64,000 nucleotides of DNA from Io17-Chloro-G2 sp965226825 (GTDB lineage Bacteria > Chloroflexota > Dehalococcoidia > Lucifugimonadales > UBA3495). How positions within the stretch are numbered: the first letter of the stretch is position 1; each line of letters starts with the position of its first letter. The notes below the pieces were generated by a model. The model searched no databases and was not told where the DNA came from. It worked only from the letters and a program-made list of their open reading frames with translations. The position numbers and the translations under genes are program-made. Shown piece by piece: positions 36,053 to 44,802 of the stretch. The stretch is from assembly GCA_965226825.1 (NCBI GenBank), contig CBDDED010000003.1, positions 1,364,001-1,428,000 of the forward strand. Direction: 5' to 3'.

Positions 36053-36420
36053 TTCGATAACGTCCTTTGCTTTGATTCAGATACGTGGGGTTGGGGTCTT
36101 TGCATGCGCCGGCCTTGGGCGCTCACCCGGATACCGGAGCGGGCGCGCGCGGGTATGGGTGAACGCGATCGGGTTCCAATTGGGGGGCTCCCTTGTGGAT
36201 GCGGAGATGGGGATTGGGGCGACGGTCAGTGACGGCCTCGGGGGCTCTGGCCCAATTGATTCGGACGACCGGGGCCATCGGGGGTTGGGCTGGCGGTGCG
36301 TCCGGCTTGCGGATTGTTGGGGATGGCTAATGCAGCCCCCGGCGGCGCAGCCCAACGGGAACGCCGCCGGGGGTTTTGGGTCCGATGCTGAGGGAATGGG
36401 GGACATGCCGGCGAGAAGGT
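36053..36420. repeat. Duplicated upstream segment, matching 35228-35560
   Basis: Both segments share TGATTCAGATAC, GGGCGCTCACCCGG, a GGGTATGGGTGAA-type run, a GGGTTGGGCT block and the GGCGGCG hairpin, in the same order. This marks a tandem duplication of about 820 bp including the NERD gene. Confidence 0.6.
36336..36377 (+). terminator. Hairpin with T-run, copy 2
   Basis: CCCCCGGCGGCG pairs with CGCCGCCGGGGG (12 bp, 14-base loop) followed by TTTT on the plus strand. It looks like an intrinsic terminator, but I find no plus-strand gene ending there; it may end a small RNA or be a palindromic repeat. Confidence 0.45.
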
Positions 36421-37603
36421 GTTCCGGAAACCTGTTCCCGAGAATTGCCAAAGGTCTGTGGACCACCCGGAGAACGCCCGGACCATCCTGTCTCTCAGGA
36501 AGCGTTTAGGGTTGGGATGGGCGCTCGGGGGTCACCCCGAAACGAGCGCCCACCCTGACGTTGAATGGACGCCCTTCCCGGCGGCGAATCACATCGGCCC
36601 GCTTCGGCCAATCGATGGGTTGTTCAGCAAAAAAATGCAGTTGGCGTGTGCGACCGGGCCAGCGGGCGATGGTGAAGAATTGCCTCATGGGTATTCAGGG
36701 CTGTCAACCTTACGCTATGGCCGTATGCCCCAGGTAATCCGACGGGGATACGGCATGCATCCGCAACCGGCAAGGCCTCGCCCAAGGAGGCAACGGGAAA
36801 AGTTCCCGGGCTTTTCGTCCAACGGCTCGGCTATGGAATTGATGATTAACTCCAGGAAAATCCACATGGTTGACGCTGGAGTCGAATCGATTCTGGACTG
36901 GCCGCTAATAACACAAAATCCTATTTCATGCCAAAGAGTGTTTCATTTGGCCCCTTCTGGCCCTGGCGATGAAGGGTCCCGTGACGAGTGCCCGCCGTGA
37001 GATACTTTGCAGCTCCCGACACCGGCCGCAGGAAATAGGTGTTGGGGGGTGGATATATGCTCAACTCCTCTCCCATGGCTGTGACAGTGACCATGGGTGT
37101 GACGCCCCTGAAATTGCCGGCTTCGCCGGTTTCACCCGGGCGGCGGCAGCGGCAGCAACAGCCGCCGCCCGGGTGAAACCCTGGACTGCAATGCACCCCA
37201 CATGGCGGATTTCTTGCCCCGCGCCATTGAAGACCCGCTTCAACCTTCCCCGGCGTCCTGATTGATTCTGAGATCAACTGGGATCACCTCCAGGCCTGCC
37301 TGGCGAACCCAAAGGCAAGCCTGGAATAGGGGCGCGTCACCGGTGAAATGACCATTTGCCGGGTGCATCCGATGACCTGGAAAAGGGTGGTCCGGCGAGC
37401 CATATCGGCCCCGTCCCGGGGTGGACAAAAGAGATGTTTCGCATTCTTTAATGAATCATTCATCGAATTGGATTTAAACGAGTTTTGTTGCCAATTTCCA
37501 GCAAACTACAACGAATCACCGTCAGGTCATTATCAAGATAGCCTGGTCCATGCAAAATTGACCCCTAAAAGTCTGGCCGGAAAGCCATTGGCCGGGTTTG
37601 ACG
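36421..37603. other. Mostly gene-free region with a 20-bp hairpin
   Basis: Only weak ORFs occur. The least unlikely is a 60-codon minus-strand ORF at 36506-36688 (MRQFFTIARWPGRTRQLHFF), without known relatives. The hairpin at 37128-37180 is the only clear structure. Confidence 0.35.
37128..37180. repeat. Perfect 20-bp inverted repeat (hairpin)
   Basis: The arms 37128-37147 (GGTTTCACCCGGGCGGCGGC) and 37161-37180 are exact reverse complements around a 13-base loop. No T-run follows. It has the same geometry as the repeat at 5638-5691 but an unrelated sequence. Confidence 0.8.
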
Positions 37604-38047
37604 CTACGCGAAGCGGACGTATTCAAGTCTTATATGGCATGGTGATCCTGGCGATACCCAGATGCAACGACCCGCTCCTTTCATCTCGTAGATCTCTTTC
37701 GCTTCTCCCACGTTCAGCAATTTGTCTGAAGCACCCCACACAGTGTCTGCGGATGATGCCACTATTCTGTGGTGAGTCAATTCAACTTCGGCGATTTCGC
37801 CCATTTTTACATCGGCGGTAATGGTGCGGCTCTTTCCCCATTCTTCAGATTGACCCGGTCCGGTATCCCCTATCATCCCAGAACGATGTAATTTCGGCGC
37901 AGCCGGCGAATCTAGGCCGGTCAGTGTGTCAATTACGGGCCAGAAGTCTGCCCATAACGGTCCCTGCATTCCCGATTCGGAGCTAGTCTGAGTCCTTGCC
38001 GAGGAAGGAGGATCTGCTGTGTCGATATGTTGTAACGAAAATTCCAC
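37604..38047 (-). CDS. Doubtful hypothetical ORF
   Basis: A 147-aa ORF near the integrase end of the island, with about 50% GC and protein-like composition (ADVKMGEIAEVELTHHRIVA, then LNVGEAKEIYEMKG). There is no ribosome-binding site at the first start and no family I know. An internal ATG may be the true start. Confidence 0.25.
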   Translation of the reverse strand: MEFSLQHIDTADPPSSARTQTSSESGMQGPLWADFWPVIDTLTGLDSPAAPKLHRSGMIGDTGPGQSEEWGKSRTITADVKMGEIAEVELTHHRIVASSADTVWGASDKLLNVGEAKEIYEMKGAGRCIWVSPGSPCHIRLEYVRFA

Positions 38048-38069
38048 GATTATTGTCCATATTATGTAA

Positions 38070-38097
38070 AGCTATCAATCCATATCACTTGATAGCT
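38070..38097. promoter_or_regulatory. Possible operator: 9-bp inverted repeat
   Basis: AGCTATCAA and TTGATAGCT are exact inverted copies with a 10-base AT-rich spacer, in an AT-rich stretch about 190 bases before the XRE regulator gene. A dyad of this size fits the binding site of a dimeric XRE repressor; this is inference. Confidence 0.4.
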
Positions 38098-38289
38098 ATT
38101 AACTGTCTTTATTGGCCAATTTGGAAGTCGGTTGACATGCAACGCAGGCTCCCGGGATCCGATCAAATACCTCGAATGTCCGAAACGAGAAAGCGCAATT
38201 GCACCCTCTTCCTCTACCCTATATCCATGGACTCTAACTTTCTTGGTCATGGGGCCGGGCAATGACACTCTCAGAGTCCAGGAGCACAT

Positions 38290-38577
38290 ATGGCATCCAA
38301 CGCGGCCACGGAGTTTTCCAGGACTCTCAAGAGACTCAGGTCCAAGTCTGGAAAGACCAGGTATAAACTGGCCCAATACAGCGGCCTGGACGAGGCCTAC
38401 GTCTTCAGGCTGGAATCCGGCGAACGCCAGAATCCATCCAGAGATACCGTCATTAAGCTCGGCCTCGCTCTGGTCGCCGATTCTGCCACTGTTTCCATCC
38501 ACGACGTGAACGAACTCCTCCTGGCAGCCGGCTTCGCTCCCCTCAGGGGGCGCGGCGAATCGGTCCCTGCCTTCTGA
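38290..38577 (+). CDS. XRE-family helix-turn-helix regulator
   Basis: A 95-aa protein that is almost entirely one XRE domain: FSRTLKRLRSKSGKTRYKLAQYSGLDEAYVFRLESGERQNPSRDTVIKLGLAL, with the recognition helix around SGLDEAYVFRLESG. CAGGAG precedes the ATG. Its end faces the end of the integrase gene, 16 bases away on the opposite strand. As the only regulator next to the recombinase it probably controls the island, for instance integrase expression, and may bind the dyad at 38070. It could also have come in separately. Confidence 0.8.
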   Translation: MASNAATEFSRTLKRLRSKSGKTRYKLAQYSGLDEAYVFRLESGERQNPSRDTVIKLGLALVADSATVSIHDVNELLLAAGFAPLRGRGESVPAF

Positions 38578-38593
38578 TTGCCAGCAAGTCCGA

Positions 38594-39679
38594 TCACCGC
38601 TTGGACCCGGGTTGTTTGGCCCACGACCCTCGATTCCGGGAAGACCTGCCCGCGTTCGGGTAAATCCTCCCCTTAGCCTTGTCCGGGTTGAACCCGTGCC
38701 GGAACCGCCTTGACCCCTGCACGTCGAACCTGTCCAGGGGCGAGAAACCCTGGCTCCTCAACGCCCCGATTTGACTCGCTATGTGCACGTAGCGTTCTAC
38801 CATAGCCAGAGTGGTGTGGCCCAGGTTCTGTTTGAGCAGGAATACGTCTCCCCCATTCAGAATGAATTGGGTGGCATAGGTGTGCCTCAGTAGGTGAGGG
38901 TGGAGCCGTGGAACTCCTGCAGCCTGGGATACCCTCTCGGTGAGAGACCGTAGTGCTGACGGGGACATGGGGTATCCGTCGATGGACAAGAAAAAAGTAT
39001 CCACCCCCGAGTGTGCTGGTTCACCCCGGAAGCGGTACGAGTAGTCAATGAGCGACCGCTGACAGGTTGCGCCGAAGGCAACGATGCGCTCCTTGTTGCC
39101 TTTGCCCAAGACCTTGATGTACCGGTCCTGCAGGTGGACGTCCTCATATTTCAGGGTCACGACCTCAGAGAGGCGGGGGCCCGTGTCCAACATCAGTGAA
39201 TAGATGGCCGTATTGCGCGCTCCGAGCAGGGTGTTTGAGTTCATGCTAGCGAAAATCTTCACCATCTCTTCGGACGTCAGGGGCTCGATCACCTTCTCAC
39301 TGACCTTGGGCGGCCTCAGGTCCTTGAGCCGATGTTCTTTCGTATATCCCCGGCGGTGAAGCCAGGCGAAGAAGGCCCGGAGCGCTCTCACCCGGTTGTT
39401 CAACGTATGGCTTGAAGCCAGGCCCCACAGCCCCTTCCTACCCTGAAGATACAGAATGAACTCCCGGACCTCGTCCTCCCCTAGGTGTTCCAGGTTGGTG
39501 GGGATTCCCTCGTCCTCGAGCCATCCTTCAAAGAGTTCCAGGGCCTGGTTGTACCACTCCACCGTCCTGGCGGACTTGCCTTCCGACCGGTTGTGGACTT
39601 CGAAGTGTTGGGTCAGCATTTTGAGGTCTAACTTGTCCTGGTCCATGCCCCGTATCCGTGCTGTTCGTCTGGTTACCAT
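38594..39679 (-). CDS. Tyrosine recombinase (phage-type/XerC-like integrase)
   Basis: A 361-aa site-specific recombinase with an N-terminal SAM-like core-binding domain (about 25-110) and a catalytic domain carrying the full set: R169 (DTGPRLSEVV), K193 or K196 (LGKGNKER), H262 and R265 (LHPHLLRHTYAT), H288 (LGHTTLAM) and Y297 (ERYVHI). A basic 45-residue C-terminal tail is extra. GGGAGG lies before ATG 39679; the alternative ATG at 39646 is possible. It sits 165 bases from the 3' end of tRNA-Arg, the classic arrangement for an island integrase whose attachment site is the tRNA. Confidence 0.9.
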   Translation of the reverse strand: MVTRRTARIRGMDQDKLDLKMLTQHFEVHNRSEGKSARTVEWYNQALELFEGWLEDEGIPTNLEHLGEDEVREFILYLQGRKGLWGLASSHTLNNRVRALRAFFAWLHRRGYTKEHRLKDLRPPKVSEKVIEPLTSEEMVKIFASMNSNTLLGARNTAIYSLMLDTGPRLSEVVTLKYEDVHLQDRYIKVLGKGNKERIVAFGATCQRSLIDYSYRFRGEPAHSGVDTFFLSIDGYPMSPSALRSLTERVSQAAGVPRLHPHLLRHTYATQFILNGGDVFLLKQNLGHTTLAMVERYVHIASQIGALRSQGFSPLDRFDVQGSRRFRHGFNPDKAKGRIYPNAGRSSRNRGSWAKQPGSKR

Positions 39680-39790
39680 GGTACTTACTTGCCTCCCTTG
39701 GTGAACACTATCCGGTAGGCAAGCAAATGGAGATAGAACCGAAAGACCGGATCAGGCAGCGTATCGGATAGGGGTTTCGGCAAAGAAAAT

Positions 39791-39812
39791 GCCGCCCCAA
39801 TGGGCGGCTTTT
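39791..39812. terminator. Bidirectional intrinsic terminator
   Basis: GCCGCCC and GGGCGGC form a 7-bp stem with a 4-base loop, followed by TTTT on the plus strand and ATTTTCTTTG on the minus strand. It lies between the tRNA and the integrase and would end the tRNA transcript. Confidence 0.65.
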
Positions 39813-39844
39813 CAGGCTCAAATTGAGCCAATTCGTAGCTGTTG

Positions 39845-39920
39845 TGGCGTCCCAGGCAGGATTCGAACCCGCGACCCGCTGCTTAGAAGGCAGCCGCTCT
39901 ATCCCCTGAGCTACTGGGAC
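39845..39920 (-). tRNA. tRNA-Arg (anticodon TCT)
   Basis: The minus strand folds into a cloverleaf. The acceptor stem GTCCCAG pairs with CTGGGAC. The D-arm contains AGCTCAGGGGATAGAGC. The anticodon loop CTTCTAA (TCT) lies between GCTGC and GCAGC, and the T-loop is GGTTCGAATC. Discriminator G and an encoded CCA follow (39845-39848). The anticodon reads AGA. The 3' end points at the integrase, so the gene is the likely attachment site of the island. Confidence 0.95.
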
Positions 39921-40178
39921 GTGAAAGGTGTTGGCGGCCGTCGGTTGCCGCATCGTGGCGAAGACTGTTTCCATCTTAAGTAGGCTCAAGCGAGGGTGTC
40001 AAGGAATACCCTCGATATCAAAAGGCTGCCTTAGCCGTTAAGCAGGCAAGAGCCGCCGTCCGGCCTGCTCAAGTTGACCCCGGCTTGCTCGGCCCATACA
40101 CTTCCTCCGAACCCTGTTATTTGGTTTTAACTGGCTTGACTGCGCGCCGTCATCAGAGAACGGAGCATAGTTGGGCGT

Positions 40179-41462
40179 TTGGCGCTTTATTTGGCAGAAT
40201 CAACCGGGACCCCCGACGTTACCGAGACGACCGCCGCCATTTCCAACTATCGCTGGTTGGTGGTTGGGCTGTGGATGGTAGCCAGCGTTTCTGGGTTCAT
40301 GGTCCTTTCCACGGTGGGCATCCTGCTGCCTTCGATCAGCGCCGAGCTCCACCTATCCCCCTCCAAGCAGGGACTATTGGGTTCGGCCGCCTTCTGGGGA
40401 AACATCACCTTGGCCCTACCAATGACCTGGTGGACCTCAAGGTTTGGGCCGCGTGCGCTCACGGCGGTAACGCTGACATTGTCCACCGCCGCCCTGTTCC
40501 TGCAAGGCTGGGCTCCCACCTTTGCCATCCTCCTGCTGGGAAGGTTGGCGTTCGGGATCACCATCATCGCCCGACAGCCGGCCCGGGTGGCCCTGACCCA
40601 GCAGTGGTTTGCCGCCCGGGAGTTCGTCCTGGTCAATAGCATGTCCAACGTGCTGTTTGGGTTGGTGGTGGGCGGCGGGCTATTGACGGCCCCGCTCATT
40701 CTCGCAGCTTTCGGCGATAGCTGGCGGGCGACTCTGAATACCTTCGCCGGACTTTTCGCTGCGCTGACGATTCTGTGGATTCTCTTGGGCCGGGAAAGAC
40801 GGACGGGAGATGTCCGGACTCAGGAACTGGTCCGGGACTTTAGCGTGATCAGGGGAGCGCTAGGATTCCGGGACTTGTGGATTGTGGGGCTGGGCTTTCT
40901 CGGAGCGAACTTTGCTTGGTCGGCGTTCCTGAGCTTCTACCCGTCGTTGATGTTGGACCGGTACGGCCTGGCCCTGACCTGGTCGGGAGCCATTCTAGCA
41001 GTCGGGGTCCTGGTTGGAGGGGGAGTCGGCTTGGGATTCGGCCTCATGGTCATGAAGTTAGGGAACACCAACGCCCTGCTGAAGATTCTCGGGGTATTGA
41101 TGGCAGCAACCTATGTAGCCATGACCTTGATTGGCAACGTCCCGATTTTGATGGCCCTTACCGTTCTCAACGGAATCGCCTGGGGTTTCTGGCCGTTGCT
41201 GTTCACAGTCCCATTCCACCTGCCCAACATACGGCCCAGGGAGGTGGCCGTGGCTGTGGCATTTACGATGATGATGACCTCCTGCGGCGGGGCATTGGGT
41301 CCGTTAGCTGCTGGGTTTTTGCAAGAGGCCCTGGGAGACCTCCGACTAACCCTGGCGATCATCAGCTTCACCAGCCTTTTATTGACCGCGTCCGGATTCC
41401 TCCTGCGCACCAGCAGACAACCTCAGACGGGAGAAAGCGGCAAACCCGCCCCCAGCCATTAG
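40179..41462 (+). CDS. MFS transporter
   Basis: A 427-aa major facilitator protein with about 12 hydrophobic helices (for example WLVVGLWMVASVSGFMVL, and ILAVGVLVGGGVGLGFGLM) and a basic loop after helix 6 (LLGRERRTGDVRTQEL). The substrate is not evident; the cytoplasmic motif between helices 2 and 3 is WWTSRFGPRAL, a variant of the GxLaDrxGrr loop. The start is uncertain: TTG 40179 has only a weak ribosome-binding site. It is the first backbone gene past the tRNA and converges with the TPP enzyme gene, with a CTCCCGGCCGGGAG palindrome in the 30-base gap. The 258 bases upstream show nothing else. Confidence 0.8.
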   Translation: MALYLAESTGTPDVTETTAAISNYRWLVVGLWMVASVSGFMVLSTVGILLPSISAELHLSPSKQGLLGSAAFWGNITLALPMTWWTSRFGPRALTAVTLTLSTAALFLQGWAPTFAILLLGRLAFGITIIARQPARVALTQQWFAAREFVLVNSMSNVLFGLVVGGGLLTAPLILAAFGDSWRATLNTFAGLFAALTILWILLGRERRTGDVRTQELVRDFSVIRGALGFRDLWIVGLGFLGANFAWSAFLSFYPSLMLDRYGLALTWSGAILAVGVLVGGGVGLGFGLMVMKLGNTNALLKILGVLMAATYVAMTLIGNVPILMALTVLNGIAWGFWPLLFTVPFHLPNIRPREVAVAVAFTMMMTSCGGALGPLAAGFLQEALGDLRLTLAIISFTSLLLTASGFLLRTSRQPQTGESGKPAPSH

Positions 41463-41492
41463 CGCCCTCCCGGCCGGGAGTGGACCGGAGCG

Positions 41493-43289
41493 CTACCGGG
41501 GCTGGGTAACGGTGTCGATGAGCGCCAACCGGCCCTCATTTTTGACAACGTCGATACCACGCTTTAACGCCGCGGCGATGTCTCCCGGCTCCAGGATCGG
41601 CCCATCCCCATAAAGGCTGAAGCTCTTGGCCAGGGTGGCAAAGTCGGTAACCGGACCCTGAAGGTTCACGCCCACTCCTACCGTTTCCAGCGACCGCTCG
41701 CGCATCCGGGACACCGCGCTCTGGTGGCCGATGTCCTGGTAGTATGACTGGTTGTTGAACATTACAACCAACATTGGAATTTCATGGTGGGCAGCAGTCC
41801 ACATTGAGCCGCCCGTGTACAGCAAGTCGCCATCCTGCTGGAAACTGACGCACAACTTGCCGGTCCCACGGAACGCCAGGGCCGCCCCCATCGCGACGCC
41901 CATGCCGGTGCCGGTGCCGCCGCCCCCGGCAACCCACCTTTCCGGGTCGGCAACATCCCACAAGCGGCGCTCCCACCCGCTGAGGGAACCGTGAACCAAC
42001 ACCCAATCCTCATTCTTGATGGCGTCCCAGACCTCGGCAGAGAGTCTCGCGGTGGCAGTGGGTTTCTGGTCCCACCACCGTTCTTTCAAATCCTGATTGG
42101 CTCGCTGGTATATCCCATCGTGCATTTCCTGTACGCGAGGACGGCGGGCATCCACCCGGCGTTGCACCCCGGCGTCTTGCCCTTCGCGGCATTTGTCGCC
42201 CAGACTCTTCAATACCTGGGCGCCCTTGCCCAGTATCGGCACGTCGGTCGGCAGGAGGCGGCCGTAGCTGGTGGTCCAAGCCTTGGCGCCGTATTCCTCC
42301 AGCCCTATACGCACCAGCTTTGCGTCATCCCGTAGGAGACTCTCAAACCTGCGGGTGTGCCCGGAGCCCGCACGAGGAAGCCCGGGGGAATCGGTTGGAG
42401 ACTGGGTGGCGGCCCTGGTCAACAACTGCTCCAGATTTCCTACGTCAGCGGAAATCACCAGGTCGGCGTCCTTCAGCGCGTCGGCGTTGGCTCCGGTGAC
42501 GTTCATAGGATGGCTGTTGGGCAGGTTGAAAGCAGTCCCGACTTCAATGACGGGGATCGCCAGGAGCTCCGACAGACCGGTCAGCGCATCGGAGCCGCCG
42601 GGCGTATGCCCCAAGCCTTCCACGATCAAGACCGGCCACTCGGCCTTCAAAAGGTCTGCGGCGGCCTGCTCAATGGCGTCTTCGCTGCCCCAGGGCGTTG
42701 CCGGCGGTTGAAACCTGGAGAGGTCGGGAAGCTGGAAGTCTTCGGGCAGGAGGCTCTCCTGCAGTTCGACGTCGAAACAAAGGTAAACCGGACCTCGTGG
42801 TTCCGTCATGGCGATTTGGTAGGCTCTCAGGACCGATTCCGCCACGCTCTCCGCGCCCAGGGGTTGGTCATCCCATTTGACGTAGTCCCTGACGATTTGC
42901 GCCTGGACCTGAGCGGTATGTATCCAGTCGATCCAAGGCCGCCGGTGGGAGGCGTCCAGCGGGCCGGTGCCCCCAATGATTATCATGGGAATCTGGTTCA
43001 AGAATGCTTCGTAGATCGCCTTGCTGGCATGCTGCAACCCCACAATATTGTGTACGAGGGTCGCCTGAGGCCGACCGGTAGCCAGGTAGTAGCCTTCGCA
43101 CATGGCCACCGCCAGCTCTTCGTGTACACAGGTAATCATTTCCGGGGCGTGGTTGCCACCGTAGTTGACGATAGATTCGTGGATGCCGCGGGTGGTGGCT
43201 CCCGGATTCAGAGGCGTGTAATCGACGCCCAAACCATTCAACAACCAGACAATCAGGTCCGACACATACTCGGGTTTTCCCAATGCCAT
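41493..43289 (-). CDS. Thiamine pyrophosphate-dependent enzyme (acetolactate synthase/decarboxylase family)
   Basis: A 598-aa protein with the three-domain layout of the family. The N-terminal PYR domain has the catalytic glutamate in CVHEELAVAMCEGY (about residue 57). A central Rossmann domain contains VLIVEGLGHTPGGSDAL. The C-terminal PP domain has the TPP-binding GD..N motif, here QQDGDLLYTGGSMWTAAHHEIPMLVVMFNNQSY. It could be an acetolactate-synthase-like, benzoylformate-decarboxylase-like or oxalyl-CoA-like lyase; substrate residues cannot be judged by eye. GGGAGG precedes the ATG. It is the last of three minus-strand genes with the MDMPI-like and peroxiredoxin-like genes. Confidence 0.85.
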   Translation of the reverse strand: MALGKPEYVSDLIVWLLNGLGVDYTPLNPGATTRGIHESIVNYGGNHAPEMITCVHEELAVAMCEGYYLATGRPQATLVHNIVGLQHASKAIYEAFLNQIPMIIIGGTGPLDASHRRPWIDWIHTAQVQAQIVRDYVKWDDQPLGAESVAESVLRAYQIAMTEPRGPVYLCFDVELQESLLPEDFQLPDLSRFQPPATPWGSEDAIEQAAADLLKAEWPVLIVEGLGHTPGGSDALTGLSELLAIPVIEVGTAFNLPNSHPMNVTGANADALKDADLVISADVGNLEQLLTRAATQSPTDSPGLPRAGSGHTRRFESLLRDDAKLVRIGLEEYGAKAWTTSYGRLLPTDVPILGKGAQVLKSLGDKCREGQDAGVQRRVDARRPRVQEMHDGIYQRANQDLKERWWDQKPTATARLSAEVWDAIKNEDWVLVHGSLSGWERRLWDVADPERWVAGGGGTGTGMGVAMGAALAFRGTGKLCVSFQQDGDLLYTGGSMWTAAHHEIPMLVVMFNNQSYYQDIGHQSAVSRMRERSLETVGVGVNLQGPVTDFATLAKSFSLYGDGPILEPGDIAAALKRGIDVVKNEGRLALIDTVTQPR

Positions 43290-43460
43290 AACAATCCTCC
43301 CCGCGAAAACGCGGCGGTCTCAGATATTGCCCCGCCAGGATAAACGATTCGGCCGCCAAGGTTCTGTGGAACCTCCGGAGGCGGCCAGGGCGCCGGATTT
43401 CCAAACTTCCGCCTAGAACTGACCGGCGGTCACGTGTGTGGGTCCAAGGGGTCTACGGTT

Positions 43461-44273
43461 TCATATCATGAAGTTCAAATTGTCAACGATGGTCTGACCC
43501 AAAACCTGATCCCCCTCCAGACCAACTTTGCCCGCCTCGATCACTTGCTCCGGGCTCCGGCGGCCGCAACACAAGCAGGTGAACGTTTCCACGTCCAAGG
43601 TCAAAACCACAGACGGGTCGGCCGGGAGTTCTATTTCTTTGGCACGCCGGTCTTCCACGCCGATGCAAACGGTTCTCCCCTCCGGTCCGGAGATACGGAA
43701 AACCACGGTGGCGCCGTCCGCTGCCTCAGCCTTCTTGCCCGTCACGAATGGCAGGGCCATGCACATGCGGTCCAGGCTATGCCGGACGACCGGGCCTTCC
43801 ATGTGCCCCGGTGCGGCAAGGGCGCGGCGCATGTCCTGTTCGTGGACCCAGGCGTCGAAGATCCGGATGCTCAGAAAGTCCCGCATCGTCCCCGGGCCTA
43901 TCGGGGTGTCCATGGCCTGGTCAAAGTCCTGGGGAGCCAGCGCGTTCAGTAGCTGCATCCTCTCGCCGGTAACCTGAATGAACTCCTCAAGCACCTCTGA
44001 GCCTGGGGAGCGACGCCGCCAATCCACCAGGACCTCATTGCTCCGCCCGACTTCATTTCTCACAAAGCTGGTGTCCTGCGGCAAGTGGTCGGGTCTGGGC
44101 CTCCGAAGAATCGATGCCTCTGCCCCCGTCAGGTGGGAAAGTTGGTCCTGCACCGACCAACCGGGGCAATCCGTGGGCGCCCGCCATTGGGTTTCCTCCA
44201 AGTCACGACACAGGGATGCAATGGAACCCCAAACCGTCTCCATGTTGTTCACCAGGATCGAATCGCTGCTCAT
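43461..44273 (-). CDS. DinB/maleylpyruvate-isomerase-type (MDMPI) protein
   Basis: A 270-aa protein of the mycothiol-dependent maleylpyruvate isomerase superfamily. The N-terminal DinB-like helical domain has CPGWSVQDQLSHLTGAE (metal-ligand His about 47) and RIFDAWVHEQDMRRAL (His about 143). The C-terminal domain is a small SCP2-like fold ending in a CLCCGRRSPEQVI stretch. Family members use a low-molecular-weight thiol for isomerisation or transfer. Mycothiol is not established in Chloroflexota, so the co-substrate is open. It starts 25 bases after the peroxiredoxin-like gene, suggesting a shared thiol or redox theme. Confidence 0.75.
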   Translation of the reverse strand: MSSDSILVNNMETVWGSIASLCRDLEETQWRAPTDCPGWSVQDQLSHLTGAEASILRRPRPDHLPQDTSFVRNEVGRSNEVLVDWRRRSPGSEVLEEFIQVTGERMQLLNALAPQDFDQAMDTPIGPGTMRDFLSIRIFDAWVHEQDMRRALAAPGHMEGPVVRHSLDRMCMALPFVTGKKAEAADGATVVFRISGPEGRTVCIGVEDRRAKEIELPADPSVVLTLDVETFTCLCCGRRSPEQVIEAGKVGLEGDQVLGQTIVDNLNFMI

Positions 44274-44298
44274 GCGTTTCCGGTTTTCTCCTTGCGGG

Positions 44299-44802
44299 CT
44301 AATGGGGGGCTTCTCCCTCTTCTTCGCGCCGGCGGCGTTCGCGGTTGGTGATCTGGCGTATCACTTCGTCGGCTCCCATGCGGCCGACCGGACCAGAGGC
44401 GTACATCGATCCCAGCACCACGCCGCCCCGTCCCAAGAGGAACTCTGCGGGCTGAATGAAGCCTCCCCGGTCTTCAGACCACCAACCGCCAAACTTTTCC
44501 GCGTCATCCCTGGTTACACCGTAGGAAACCGGGAACGAAAGCCCGGTCGCGGCCATCTCCTGGGCATGCTCCCTGGAATCGACGCTGGCGGCGACTACAG
44601 TGACGTCCAGCGCGTCCAATTCAGCCTTAGACTGCTCCCACTCGGCCAACTGCCGAACGCAGTAGGGTCACCAGTGACCGCGATAGAAAAGCAGAGCGGT
44701 GTAGCGACTGGGAGCGCCTTCAGGAAGGCTGATAGACTCGCCGGACAGCAACTTAAACGTGAACTGGGGAAACCTGTCCCCTTGTTGCACCTTATCTCCC
44801 AT
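44299..44802 (-). CDS. Peroxiredoxin-like selenoprotein (in-frame TGA as selenocysteine)
   Basis: A 167-codon frame from ATG 44802, with GGAGGGA just upstream. It encodes GDRFPQFTFKLLSGES, then ALLFYRGHW, a TGA codon (44668-44670, codon 45), then PYCVRQLAEWEQSKAEL, ending at 44299. AhpC/TSA-type proteins normally have GHWCPYC there, so the TGA stands exactly at the peroxidatic cysteine, giving a U-x-x-C site (U45, C48). Reading continues cleanly for 122 codons, with SFPVSYGVTRDDAEKFGGWW typical of the family. A hairpin fitting bacterial SECIS rules follows the TGA. A simple nonsense mutation is the alternative, but the position and structure favour selenocysteine. The enzyme would reduce peroxides. 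An ordinary gene caller would start it at 44649. Confidence 0.7.
44639..44659 (-). promoter_or_regulatory. Bacterial SECIS-like hairpin
   Basis: Reading the mRNA, CGUUCGGC pairs with GCCGAGUG (8 pairs including two G-U) around the 5-base loop AGUUG. The loop begins 17 bases after the UGA and has G at its second position. As I recall the bacterial SECIS consensus, it needs a spacing of 16-37 bases and a G among the first two loop bases. Confidence 0.55.

Noticed and set aside
36419..37000. 193-codon plus-strand ORF
   Set aside because: Its translation is rich in Pro/Arg/Gly, it crosses the duplicated intergenic DNA and it has no start signal.
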